Of a DNA stretch of 64,000 bases, positions 1 to 10,111 are shown one piece after another. The notes under the pieces were generated by a model, which was not told the DNA's origin, ran no database searches, and was given only the letters and a program-made list of their open reading frames with translations. The DNA is from Protula sp. h YS-2021. Its lineage: Eukaryota > Annelida > Polychaeta > Sabellida > Serpulidae. Position 1 is the stretch's first letter. Each line of letters opens with the position of its first letter. A program made the position numbers and the translations under genes. The stretch spans positions 15,281,891-15,345,890 of the forward strand of contig OX457029.1 in NCBI GenBank assembly GCA_949752745.1, in the 5' to 3' direction.

Positions 1-100
1 TTTTTATTTCTTTCTATCCCCACCCACGGAAGAGAAATCGCACAATCTTTTCGAATAATGATTGTGCAAACGCATGAAATATCAGTATTTAACATATTGG

Positions 101-544
<444 letters not shown>

Positions 545-960
545 AAACATTATGACATATAATCAACGCTGGATAGACGCCACGCCTCATGTCGGATCAA
601 CGGTGGTTAATGAAATCGGAACAATGCTTGCTTTATGGCGTTGAATGGATGTCGATTGTCGGACGTTTAATTAACGTTGTTCGAAAGTTGAAAATGGAAC
701 CCGAAACAAAGTCTATATCCCGACGTTGTATAGACGTTAATTAGAATCGGAGAAAATCAGGTTTTGATTATGACCAAAAGCAGCCTCAAAACAACATCAT
801 TTATCCAATTTCCATTTAATGTTTAGTCAAAAACGTTGGTAAGACATTGATCTAGGATCGCGACGAATCGCAAAAACAATCATAATGAGATTTAATGTTG
901 TGGTTTGACAGGGTTGACGTCGCTACCTCAAATAAACGTCGGATGGACGCTAGAATGCTA
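545..960. repeat. Dispersed CGTTG-rich repeat, copy 1
   Basis: The stretch repeats variants of 'gttggatagacg' and 'aacgttg'. It shares a degenerate block ('ttggtaagac', then 'gcgac', then 'acaat..aatga') with 40555-40870. This looks like a dispersed repeat family; no ORF or terminal structure was found. Confidence 0.4.
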
Positions 961-2096
961 ACTGGGAAGCGCAGTCGCATCACTCGCATGCTAAGACATC
1001 TTGTTCGAGTTTCATTATTTTAGCTTTGTCTGAACTTACGCCTGTGGAAAGATTGTGATGCTTTTCTAAATATTAAATAAATAATTTCTACAATCAACAT
1101 TTTATATTTATTTCAGTTTAACAATGACTTAAATCAAGAATTTGATTAGAGAGGAACCCAAGAATCTAGACAACCGACGGTACTGGCAAAAGGTGGTCGT
1201 CATAGCAGGCGGTCCTAATTCCGCGGTGGTACGATCCCTGGCTTCCCCTGTACTTCTAGTGGATTAATTTGTCAGCCATCGAATCCATCATCGCTTATTC
1301 TATTATCAAATACGATCGGATATAAAAATGGGAATGCGAAATATCTGCCCATTTTTTCTCCAGTCAGGCATATTTGTTGATGCGCTGGCATTGCACTTGA
1401 CAAGTAATTATGTAAATATGAAACAGAGACATTTGTTTTTGCGGTTTAATTACATTATATATAAGATTTCGCATACAATGCAAGCTGTATGAGAAATTTC
1501 TGAAATTTCAGAACATAGACTGTATTATTTAAACCCAACAATGTTGTATTATTTGGAAAAATCTATGAGACCAAAATGCAAATATCACAATAAATTGGCA
1601 TATTGTAATAAAAAATGGTAGTGGTATTTTATGCAATAAGCTCCATATGGACACCAAAATCACATGTGAACAAAACAATGCTTCTCTTCTTACCATACCA
1701 AATCTGTGCAGCAATTAAAAAACGCAACATTTAGATTTTTCAACATTGATAAAGCGATGATTACCTGTTTCAATGGACAATCAACAAGTACGGTGTTTCA
1801 ACGACAGGTTTCTTAACAACGAGCATTGAAGTTCAGATTTTGCGATAAACTTCGTTCGGGGTAGGGGAGGGGGGGAGTGGGAAGGCCTCTAAACACCATG
1901 ATTCATCCAACTTCTCTTCAACGTTTAGTCAAAAGTTATATGTTACTTTGCAACCCCCGCGAGTACTGCTTGGTTTGTTATATCCATACTGATTTTTTCT
2001 TTGAAATAGCAGAACAAAGAAAAGGGAATGCATCACGTAGTAACGCAATAGCGACATCGTTGCTTCTTGAATGAACTGGCGCCGTAATGCAGTTAT
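961..2096. other. Unannotated AT-rich sequence left of the DIRS element
   Basis: Only short frames without recognisable motifs occur here, and no repeat structure is obvious. This is the left flank of the DIRS insertion. Confidence 0.4.
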
Positions 2097-2315
2097 ACTA
2101 TCGTTTTATTTCGTAAAACGAGCTTTTACGAGTAAAAGCGCAATTCGCGTTCTCCACTTTTAATGGGTTCCCTTCCAGTAATATTTACCACGCAATATAA
2201 AAAAGAACTTTTTGAGGTACTGTTCAAGATACTCTAACCCTTCCATCCATCCTATGGCCAATCAGAATGCCCGAGACGTCGTCTGCTAGTCTCGTATAAA
2301 CGACATTCCCTTTTT
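2097..2315 (-). repeat. DIRS 3' inverted terminal repeat
   Basis: 2151-2315 is the reverse complement of 9864-10028, with no mismatch seen by eye. The outer tip, about 2098-2150, is specific to this end and is repeated inverted at 2383-2447. The sequence begins 'actatcgttttattt'. Confidence 0.9.
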
Positions 2316-2382
2316 AGCCCCAAAAGGCGGTAAAACACGCCCAGGCTAGTTGGGGATGGATGGGACGGGTTAAAATCAAAGT

Positions 2383-2495
2383 TAAAAGTGGAGAACGCGA
2401 ATTGCGCTTTTACTCGTAAAAGCTCGTTTTACGAAATAAAACGATAGTTTTACTTCGCAAAAGCTTTGAATTCGCTTATCTCCACTTTTAATGGG
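2383..2495 (-). repeat. DIRS internal complementary region (circle-junction template)
   Basis: 2383-2447 is the reverse complement of the element's 3' outer tip (2098-2160). 2448-2495 is the reverse complement of its 5' outer tip (10012-10059). They abut at 2447/2448, reproducing the joined ends of a circular DNA. This is the diagnostic DIRS feature. Confidence 0.88.
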
Positions 2496-3666
2496 ACTTG
2501 AGTCCGGAGCAGGGGAGCCTGCCATTCTTGAACTGCCCAAAAAGGTCGCGAATTACACTATGGCTTGTAAAAGCTCATTGCATATAGGCGAGGAGTGCTG
2601 TGCACTCGACGCAAAGAAGAAATAAAACTTGTCAGCTAAGTTTCAATTCTTTTAATGATTTCCTAAATAAAGTCCGGAGGCGTACCATTCCGGTCTTTCA
2701 ACATAAGGTAAATCGTAACAAAGTAAAAAATATCACAGCAACTGTCAGTTGAGATGAGAAGGCTTCCAACCATGCCATCATCTTTTTTGAGAACTATCAC
2801 CATCCCCCTCCAACCGCCCACCGGATGGATCCCTTCCTCAAGTTCTCACTATTCACTTGCTATGTATTGATGAACAATTAGGTTTATTTAGAAGTACTAC
2901 AAAACGATCGTAAATCCATAGGAATTACGCAAATAAACTCTTTGACACTTCTAGTAAAGTGACTGAAGTGTCTTACAAGACATGCAATTCAAACTTGAAA
3001 AAGAAAGCGAGTCCGCTGTCTAACTTTTCTTCTTCTCATTTGATAAATTACCACGTTTATTTGACATAAACTCATAGCGATTGACTAGATAGTACTAAAA
3101 CTACTGTAAATCGTCATAAAATGAAAAACAGAAAAAATTTTGCTTATTTATGACTGTTTTCCTATATGGGGCCGTTATGGTCCCATAAGCCCATAATGAC
3201 ACTATGGTACCTCATACCATGAACCATAAACCGGCTTTCGGCCTTCCGGCTACAACGGGTGTACGGTCACTGGGTACGTCTGGGACCGACATGGTCCCCC
3301 CCCCTTTCTTTCTGAAAAACATGAAGAAAGGAGATCAAAACTTAAGCATCCGAGTAGCCGTAAGACCGAAGACTGGGCTGTACTCATTACACATGCGATC
3401 CTGAACACTTCGGAGTAAATAAATGCTTAATTAAACATAACCGTCCAGCGTTCGTCCGTAACTTAATATAAGCACGAACCGAAATGGTCCAAAGGACCTG
3501 AGCGAAAGGCGAAATGTTCAGAGTAAGAAGGAAAGACCTTCTTGTAGGTTGTTACTTTCGTGGCTTGTTGTTGTTGTTACTGTTCCCATTACGGCCCTTG
3601 GAGAAGTTACTCTTGTGCTTGCCCTTGTTCTTAAACTTGGGAGAAGCATTCCTACAACAGAAACAC
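2496..3666 (-). other. DIRS 3' untranslated region
   Basis: Lies between the recombinase stop and the internal complementary region. No ORF is credible. Variants of 'ccgttatggtccc' and 'cccattacggccc' occur at about 3172-3190 and 3585-3598, resembling the motif in the element's 5' leader. Confidence 0.6.
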
Positions 3667-4749
3667 TCAGCCTGTAATGGTCGTTTCTGAAGCCACGAAC
3701 GGTCCTAATGAATATAAGCCAGACAATTCATCTTGAGAAAAATCTTTCAGATAGTATTTAACAAACGAGTTGGGGGAAACCCAACAACCTGTTTTTAATA
3801 TATCCGAAAGGGACACGTTGCGTACCGCCCTGAGGGAATTGGCTACTTGCCTTACCTGATGGGCTTTGATGTTTGATTCCCCTAACGGGTTAGGGTCGAT
3901 TTGTGCATCGTCATAGGCTGCCAAAATGATCCTTTTAATATAATTTGAGATCGACTGTTTCGAAAGATCTTTGTTAAATTTCGGCATAAACGAAATGATG
4001 AGAGCCTTCTGATTATCTGATCGGTAGGCCTCTGACATTTCCAAATACTGTTGCAGCGCCTTGACGGGACACAAAGAGACCAGACCGTCTGAGTCGGGGT
4101 CATCTGGTAGGGATGGGAGAGTAATGTGATCGAACGTTCCCATCCCTTGGGTCATGATGTGGGTTTTTCCCATGAATCCTGCTCTAGGGACTAGGGTGAC
4201 CTTCTCCCATGTACCCTTATCTTTATTTACCTTTCTGTCTAGGGCATGGATTTCGCCTCTTCTTTTGCCCGAAGCTAAGGCCAATAAAAACGTGAATCTT
4301 AATGTTGCGTTTTTTGCTGAAATCACGTCCTTACTAAATATATCTGGGCGCTGAAGATACTGTAAGACTATTGATAAATCCCACTGCGCTATGTTGGATG
4401 GGCAGGGTGGGGAGCTTACTTTAAAATGTCTTACTAGCTGTGATAGGGAAGTATCTTCGCCCGGGTCGTAGCCTGTAGACGCTTTGAGTCTTGACCCTAT
4501 AGCGGCCCTATAGCCCTCGATGGAACTTACCTTTAATTTCACCTCCGTGAAAAGGTGATCGAGGAAATCCGCTACCACTGCTGGGCTAGCCTGAAACGGA
4601 TCTAGCTTAGAAGTGCTACACCAAGCGGCAAATTTATTCCACTGCGACCTGTAAACTTTGGCCGTTGAACCCTTGTGACTGTTTACTATTTTCTCTCTCA
4701 CCTGCTTAGAAAAACCCTTGTTTTTCAGAAAGGACTGGTCAGACACCAT
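3667..4749 (-). CDS. DIRS tyrosine recombinase (integrase)
   Basis: This recombinase inserts the circular DNA copy into the genome. The 360-residue frame from the methionine at 4749 starts just inside the RT stop. It has an N-terminal DNA-binding part with SAM-like helices (about residues 1-110) and a catalytic part. The catalytic part carries the first arginine in SGKRRGEIHAL, the H-x-x-R box in AHQVRQVANSL, a tryptophan in GCWVSP and a candidate tyrosine nucleophile in SFVKYYLKDF. The same frame stays open back to 6624, for 985 codons, by overlapping the RT frame. That N-terminal extension reads like the RT gene out of frame, so I start the protein at the first methionine before recognisable sequence. 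Translation could instead use a frameshift from RT. Nothing essential appears broken. Confidence 0.85.
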   Translation of the reverse strand: MVSDQSFLKNKGFSKQVREKIVNSHKGSTAKVYRSQWNKFAAWCSTSKLDPFQASPAVVADFLDHLFTEVKLKVSSIEGYRAAIGSRLKASTGYDPGEDTSLSQLVRHFKVSSPPCPSNIAQWDLSIVLQYLQRPDIFSKDVISAKNATLRFTFLLALASGKRRGEIHALDRKVNKDKGTWEKVTLVPRAGFMGKTHIMTQGMGTFDHITLPSLPDDPDSDGLVSLCPVKALQQYLEMSEAYRSDNQKALIISFMPKFNKDLSKQSISNYIKRIILAAYDDAQIDPNPLGESNIKAHQVRQVANSLRAVRNVSLSDILKTGCWVSPNSFVKYYLKDFSQDELSGLYSLGPFVASETTITG

Positions 4750-6839
4750 AGGTGGAGGTTCAGTAAGCGAGGGGAGGGGTGGAAGTGATGCCAATGGGGT
4801 TGTGATAGCAACTCGTTGTGGCATGGGATCGGTATCGACCTTACTACCTTGCAATGGAGTAGGAGGGCGAACCATGGGGCTTCCGGTGTCCATGGGGCAA
4901 TGAGTAATAGGAACGGTGGTTTCAACTCGATTACTCTCTGCAGGACTTGCCCTAAGATTGCTTGTGGGGGAAAGGCATACAGTACCTCGTCCCGTGGCCA
5001 CTGACAATTGAGAGCGTCTACTGCCCAAGCTGCTGGGTCCGGGCAAGGAGACACGTACCGGGGAAGTTGGGTGGTCATCGCGTTTGCAAACAGATCCAGA
5101 GTCGGGGCACCCCATGGGGATTGGTGTGTCACCCACTGAAAGGACCGAGGGGATAGGCACCACTCGGTGTTGATAACTTGACCCTGTCTGGAGGCTAAGT
5201 CCGCTAGGACGTTTAATTTCCCGGCCAGGTGACGGGCGGAAACGGTCACCTGTTCCTCCCTGGCCTTTGAAAGAATTTGGAATGCAAGTTTGGACAGGGA
5301 TCGTGATTTGGTGCCCCCCTGCTTGTTGAGGTAAGCTATGGCTGTGGAGTTGTCTAACCGAAAAAGGACTGCCTTGTTTCTGAGTTGGTTGGTCAGCTTG
5401 ATTAGGGCAATCCAGACCACCCGAAGCTCCAGCCAGTTTATGTGGTAGGACTGAAGCGAGGGTGGCCATTTGCCCTTCCATACCTGACCATTCCAATAAA
5501 TTCCCCACCCCGCATGGGACGCATCGGTCTGAATCTCTATCTCCGGGGTGGGGGGCTGAAATGGCATTCCTTCGGACATAATTAGAACATCGCACCACCA
5601 CTGTAGGGCTTGTAGGGTTACCTGTGAAACTTGCATCCTCGCTGCGGGTGAACGACCCTGATGCAACGCCCATCTTACCTGGCTTTGAAATGGCCTGTAA
5701 TGGAGACGGCCCAGGGGGACTGTCTTCTCTGTTGCCACTAACAGGCCGAGGAGCGATTCCATGGCCTGTAATCTCACCTTCTTTCCTGGGGAAATACCTT
5801 TTATGGCATCTGCAATTCTCTGGCGGCGTTCTGGCGTAGGGAACGCCTTTGCTATTGCCAGATCCCAAAACTCCCCTAGAAAGGTAATGGACTGTTTGGG
5901 GGTTAGTTCGGACTTGGCTAGGTTTACTACTAGACCTACCTCTAGTGCCTTGCGAACTAAAGACATTGTATGAATCTCGGTTACCTGCCTGTCTTGATTC
6001 GCCAGAAACCAGTCGTCCAGATACTGAAAGACTAACATCCCTTCTAGCCGTGCCCATGTTTTCAGTACTTTCATGACCTTGGAGAAAACGTACGGGGCCG
6101 TAGCCAGACCGAAGGGAAGTGCCAGAAACCAAAATCGTCTTTTCCCTACTTGAAAGGCTAGAAATTTTCTTGCCGAGCGATGGAGAGGAATATGGAGGTA
6201 AGCATCGGAGAGATCTATGGAGGTACCCCACATCCCTTCCCGTAATGACCCTTTTATCACCTGGGCCGTGTCCATCTGAAAGGTGATCACTCGGAGAAAA
6301 CCGTTTATGGGGGAAAGGTCGATTACCAGCCTCCACCCTCCGGATTTCTTGGGAACCAGAAAAACTCTGCTGAAAAAACCCATTTGATTTTCTGGCATTT
6401 CCTCTATCGCCTGTTTTTGAGACAAGCTCAGTAGCATTTCTTGGAGAGCTCGGTCTTTTTCTGACCCCTTGGCGTAAGAGGTGACTAGTTGTCTTGGCGC
6501 ATGGGCGGTTAGGGGAATAGGGCACCTGAGCCCGTTCCGGTCTCGTTTGAAAGGTAGGGAGTAACCTCTCTTTAACCAACGTACTACCCTTCGAGACGCC
6601 CCCATTTCTGCCCATTGCTGCCAAAACTTTCCTAGTCTTCCTCCTACGGGCAAGGAGGCGTTTAAGGAAAGTAAATTTTCCAAGTCTCTTAAGTTTGCTA
6701 AAGTATCGCCAGGAGATAAGGGAATCTCGTGACGGTACTTTGGTTGGCTGCTACCTGAACGACTGTGGAGCCGGACCCTCTGTCTTGCTGCCGGGGCTGG
6801 GTTTCGGTTTCTTGACAGGGGGCTGTTGTGGCTGCGCAC
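4725..6839 (-). CDS. DIRS reverse transcriptase, RNase H and methyltransferase-like polyprotein
   Basis: A 704-residue frame that copies the element RNA into DNA. RT spans about residues 115-390. It includes VPKKSGGWRLVIDLSPIN, the first catalytic aspartate in SIDLSDAYLHIPL (D209) and the YLDD box at 273-276. RNase H follows at about 435-555, with TDAS (D439), NWLE (E471), LDNS (D496) and a final aspartate near 547. The tail (about 560-690, with TLDLFAN, PRYVSPCPDP and LLIAPWTPEAPWF) matches the methyltransferase-like module found in DIRS elements. The frame overlaps the gag end by 89 nt in the +1 frame, so expression needs a frameshift or reinitiation. The recombinase frame overlaps its end. 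No stop or missing catalytic residue is seen. Confidence 0.92.
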   Translation of the reverse strand: MRSHNSPLSRNRNPAPAARQRVRLHSRSGSSQPKYRHEIPLSPGDTLANLRDLENLLSLNASLPVGGRLGKFWQQWAEMGASRRVVRWLKRGYSLPFKRDRNGLRCPIPLTAHAPRQLVTSYAKGSEKDRALQEMLLSLSQKQAIEEMPENQMGFFSRVFLVPKKSGGWRLVIDLSPINGFLRVITFQMDTAQVIKGSLREGMWGTSIDLSDAYLHIPLHRSARKFLAFQVGKRRFWFLALPFGLATAPYVFSKVMKVLKTWARLEGMLVFQYLDDWFLANQDRQVTEIHTMSLVRKALEVGLVVNLAKSELTPKQSITFLGEFWDLAIAKAFPTPERRQRIADAIKGISPGKKVRLQAMESLLGLLVATEKTVPLGRLHYRPFQSQVRWALHQGRSPAARMQVSQVTLQALQWWCDVLIMSEGMPFQPPTPEIEIQTDASHAGWGIYWNGQVWKGKWPPSLQSYHINWLELRVVWIALIKLTNQLRNKAVLFRLDNSTAIAYLNKQGGTKSRSLSKLAFQILSKAREEQVTVSARHLAGKLNVLADLASRQGQVINTEWCLSPRSFQWVTHQSPWGAPTLDLFANAMTTQLPRYVSPCPDPAAWAVDALNCQWPRDEVLYAFPPQAILGQVLQRVIELKPPFLLLIAPWTPEAPWFALLLHCKVVRSIPIPCHNELLSQPHWHHFHPSPRLLNLHLWCLTSPF

Positions 6840-8988
6840 TCGGCTTAGACGGTGCTGGAGAGGACTGTTGTGGTCTCTTCCTCTTCAGTGGACGTTTGAA
6901 GGAGGAGCGAGACATCCTGGACATCAGGGCATAATCTTGCGAAAGCGAACGACTTTCCTGGTTCACCCTCTCTATCTCGGCGGGAGGAAATAGTTCTCGT
7001 TCCTCCAGGATAGGGGCATGACGCAGGTCCCGCAAACCTTTGACACTAGACCAGCAGTGCTGGAGAAAGGCATCTCGACGTAAGTAGACCATTGAAGTCA
7101 TCAAAAAAGTGGAAAGTTTGACCACGTCTCGGGTAGCTAAGGCCAGGCATTCCATCAATTTAGCAGACACGGGATCACTAAGGCGAAGTTCTTCCCAACG
7201 CGACTTTAGTGCTTTAAGTGCATGATCTTGAAAAGACATAATGTTCAGGATGTGGCGAGAAGACGCCTCGATGGTCTTTGCGTCTTTCTCCACTAATGGA
7301 ATGTCTGAGTCACTACGCACTGTGGGCATCCAGACTGTACGCTTCACGGGCTGCTCCAGTGCCTCTAGGGGAATTTTTTCATCCGCTGACCGATATGGTC
7401 CTGGTCGTACTGAGCAATGTTTAGATAAATGGAAACGCGACAACGTGCGACCCTCACCGGCGTCCATCTTCTTGAACTCTTTCGCGCGGACCGTGACAGC
7501 ATGAGCAATGCCCTCACTGGTGGCTAGTGCGATAAACGAGTCCTGTTGTGGTGGAGCTGCCTGAGATGTCATCCGAATGGGCGGATCCTCCTTATCTAAA
7601 TTTGGGGAGCCACAGGAGACCTCTGCTAAGCGGGCTATCTCTTGAATGGCATCCCTGAACGGCACGTCTTCTGGTGCAATCGTAGAAGCAGAACTCGAGG
7701 GGGCCGCGTCCTCGACCGATGGGGCAAGATCTGGTGGAGAGGGAGTACGGATGGGCCGTCTGCCCGCTGCCGCTGGATCTCTCCAAAGTCGATGCCCTTG
7801 GCCGGGAGAACGCACCTGCTCCACTGCCCGTAACGGTAAATGACAACGGGAATGTACTGACGTACCCTCGGATTCTTCTTCCCCGTCTTCCACCTCCGAC
7901 TCCTGTTCATCAGATGCTGCTTCTGGGAGTTGGGATTGTGAAAAATGTGACATGTGGGGTTCCCCTACTGGGGTGTAAATTTCTTTCTCCCTGTTGCTTG
8001 GGACTGCTGCTAGGGGAGAATTTTCCATCGGCCCGATTTCCTCATCATCTTCCAGCAATGCGGAGACTTGGCCCGAAAGGGGCACGCCCACGGAATCCTC
8101 CTCGCTGATGGTGACCGTTTCGGGAATATCCACGTTAGAGTCCAGCGGGAGGTGAGGTACAGGCGAGCCCGATATCGCTGCCACTGACTGAAATTCCGGA
8201 GGAGGACGAGAAACCGTAGCTGATGGTTTAGGCTTTTGCCTTTGACTAAGCAGACTCTCCTGCTTCTGAACTTGACTCTGTAAATCCAAAAGTTGTTTTT
8301 GCAGTTGCGATTGCATAGACAAAAACGCTGAAAATTCACTCGGGAGACGCTGCAGCTGAGGAGGGGGGGATAAGTCCTCTCGCGGGGGAATGCCTAACTG
8401 GCCTGTAACCGCCGAAAGTACTGTTCCCGTATCCCTATGCGTTAAAGTCACTTGTTCCTCAGACGGGGACTTAAACGCCCCTCCTGGACTGCCACTGGGT
8501 TTCACTCTAGGAGGTGAGGCCCATGCCTCGCGGAGACGATCCCGTTCTTGCCCTTCCGGGATGTCCAATTCTGCTACAGTCTCAGAAAATGCACGTCCTT
8601 TACTCTTGGACTTTTTATGTCTCTTAACTGGCGTAGCGGATTCCGATTCTGCACCAGTGTCTACGTGTACGGGGGTGGAGACCTGGCCCAGAATAACGGA
8701 GCTAGCCTTCTTCATGGTATCACGAATAAATTCACGAGTAACAAACGAAGCTGACGAAAGGAATTTGCGCTTATCCCTCCTGCGCTCGTTCTTGGTCCTA
8801 TTCCGTAATAGGACTTTCCAATCCTCTGGAGAAAGATGTAGACACTCGCCACACTGGCTGTCTGGCTCACACAGAGGTATTCCACTATTCCGTCTACAGC
8901 GGTCGCAGATGGAGTGGGGGTTACACGCGGTTGGAGGATGGATACACTGAGGCAGTAACGGTGGAGAATGTAGACTGGCCTCTGTCAT
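6751..8988 (-). CDS. DIRS gag-like protein (ORF1)
   Basis: A 745-residue frame starting MTEASLHS, two bases after a 3' splice-site-like sequence. An upstream ATG at 9048 adds 20 residues, but these precede the splice site and are probably intronic. Near the N-terminus is a cysteine-rich segment (CNPHSICDRC, then CEPDSQCGEC) of zinc-finger type. A basic stretch follows (RTKNERRRDKRK), then a nuclear-signal-like RHKKSKSKGR. There is a glutamine-rich coiled coil in the middle (FLSMQSQLQKQLLDLQSQVQ), an acidic region (EVEDGEEESEG), and a basic C-terminus rich in proline, lysine and glutamine. Identification as gag rests on position, composition and the related frame in the copy at 43983. The role in RNA packaging is inferred. 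Confidence 0.8.
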   Translation of the reverse strand: MTEASLHSPPLLPQCIHPPTACNPHSICDRCRRNSGIPLCEPDSQCGECLHLSPEDWKVLLRNRTKNERRRDKRKFLSSASFVTREFIRDTMKKASSVILGQVSTPVHVDTGAESESATPVKRHKKSKSKGRAFSETVAELDIPEGQERDRLREAWASPPRVKPSGSPGGAFKSPSEEQVTLTHRDTGTVLSAVTGQLGIPPREDLSPPPQLQRLPSEFSAFLSMQSQLQKQLLDLQSQVQKQESLLSQRQKPKPSATVSRPPPEFQSVAAISGSPVPHLPLDSNVDIPETVTISEEDSVGVPLSGQVSALLEDDEEIGPMENSPLAAVPSNREKEIYTPVGEPHMSHFSQSQLPEAASDEQESEVEDGEEESEGTSVHSRCHLPLRAVEQVRSPGQGHRLWRDPAAAGRRPIRTPSPPDLAPSVEDAAPSSSASTIAPEDVPFRDAIQEIARLAEVSCGSPNLDKEDPPIRMTSQAAPPQQDSFIALATSEGIAHAVTVRAKEFKKMDAGEGRTLSRFHLSKHCSVRPGPYRSADEKIPLEALEQPVKRTVWMPTVRSDSDIPLVEKDAKTIEASSRHILNIMSFQDHALKALKSRWEELRLSDPVSAKLMECLALATRDVVKLSTFLMTSMVYLRRDAFLQHCWSSVKGLRDLRHAPILEERELFPPAEIERVNQESRSLSQDYALMSRMSRSSFKRPLKRKRPQQSSPAPSKPSAQPQQPPVKKPKPSPGSKTEGPAPQSFR

Positions 8989-9008
8989 ATCTGAAATGCA
9001 AGCAGAGA
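8989..9008 (-). promoter_or_regulatory. Candidate 3' splice site just before the gag ATG
   Basis: The minus strand reads a pyrimidine-rich tract ending 'gcatttcag', then 'at', then the gag ATG. The old copy at 43978-43983 has the same arrangement ('gcttttcag', 'at', ATG). Conservation in two divergent copies suggests a spliced 5' leader. The matching donor was not found. Confidence 0.6.
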
Positions 9009-9863
9009 AAAACAACGGTGAGAATATGTAGTATAAAACAACGCACAAAACTACATTTCTCCGTGCTTTGCTTCAACTGCAAGCTTTAACCTTCCAAGCT
9101 GTGTTTACAATTGCTTAAACACCGCAATAACTCGCTGGGTCTAAGGAAAGACGAAAAGAGATGCTTCCCGGAACGATAACGTTCCCGGGCCGTAACGGGC
9201 TGGACCGTAATGGCACCACCCGTGTCGGATATGGATCTCTCTTGCCTCAGATGCACCTGGGACCATCGGACCGTAACGGGTTTTGTGAATCCCGTTGGAC
9301 CAGAATGGTCTTCTCGCACCCGTGACCGTAAGACCACAAAGGGAAAACGGTCCTGGCAAAGAAAATGACCCTCAGACGTCACAGAAAACGTCTCTTTTCG
9401 TCGGAGAACGCTGTCAGACTTGCAGAACCTGCTCTACAAAGACTGAGAAGCGACCCATGGAGTAAAGCTTAAGCAAAAACTGGCCATTTCCGCGATGACA
9501 CAGCTGGCTGGTAAAGCTTGGAGTCTGATCAGGTCCAGCAGCCTGAAAAGATCCTACTCCTAGACGAACTGAGGTGGAACTGGTAAGTTCCTCGATCTGA
9601 ATGAAAGTGGAGAAAGAGGCGCACTTCTCGGGACTAGGAAAGTGTCTCCGTGATCGTGCAAACTCAACCTAATCAGACCGAAGAGTAAGATGGCGAATAA
9701 ACACACTTCGGCTCCATAAATTTATCCCAACGCACAATAATAGATAAAACAATCCATTAGGCAGTGAATTAAGTAAAAAATGAAGCAATTCGCACCTTAA
9801 ACCAGTTCCCTTGCTGCAAAAAACCGGCAGCACACAGAATGGCGTGTTGTATCGACGCCACGC
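8994..9863 (-). other. DIRS 5' leader
   Basis: No credible ORF is present. The segment about 9160-9340 holds several variants of 'ttacggtcc' in the element's sense direction, for instance 'ccattacggtcc' and 'cccgttacggcccg'. The leader of the second copy (about 43620-43740) has the same motif. Confidence 0.5.
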
Positions 9864-10059
9864 AAAAAGGGAATGTCGTTTATACGAGACTAGCAGACGA
9901 CGTCTCGGGCATTCTGATTGGCCATAGGATGGATGGAAGGGTTAGAGTATCTTGAACAGTACCTCAAAAAGTTCTTTTTTATATTGCGTGGTAAATATTA
10001 CTGGAAGGGAACCCATTAAAAGTGGAGATAAGCGAATTCAAAGCTTTTGCGAAGTAAAA
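9864..10059 (-). repeat. DIRS 5' inverted terminal repeat
   Basis: 9864-10028 matches 2151-2315 in reverse complement. The outer tip, 10012-10059, is repeated at 2448-2495 in the internal complementary region. It ends 'gcgaagtaaaa'. Confidence 0.9.
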
Positions 10060-10111
10060 TTCATATTTTAACACTAGACAAGTCTTTGGCTTGCAAGGGT
10101 TATATGAATTT

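Larger units (their letters stand above)
2097..10059 (-). mobile_element. Complete DIRS-type tyrosine-recombinase retrotransposon
   Basis: An 8-kb minus-strand element with three overlapping frames in the usual animal DIRS order: gag, then RT/RNase H/methyltransferase-like, then tyrosine recombinase. Its ends are inverted repeats (9864-10059 and 2097-2315) that appear identical over a 165-bp core but have different outer tips. Just inside the 3' repeat, at 2383-2495, the complements of both outer tips lie head to head. This is the internal complementary region that DIRS elements are thought to use to template a circular intermediate. No target-site duplication is visible, as expected for recombinase integration. 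Intact frames and matching repeats suggest recent activity. It lies 0.75 kb beyond the last proposed exon of the TRIM-type gene, on the same strand. Confidence 0.93.
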
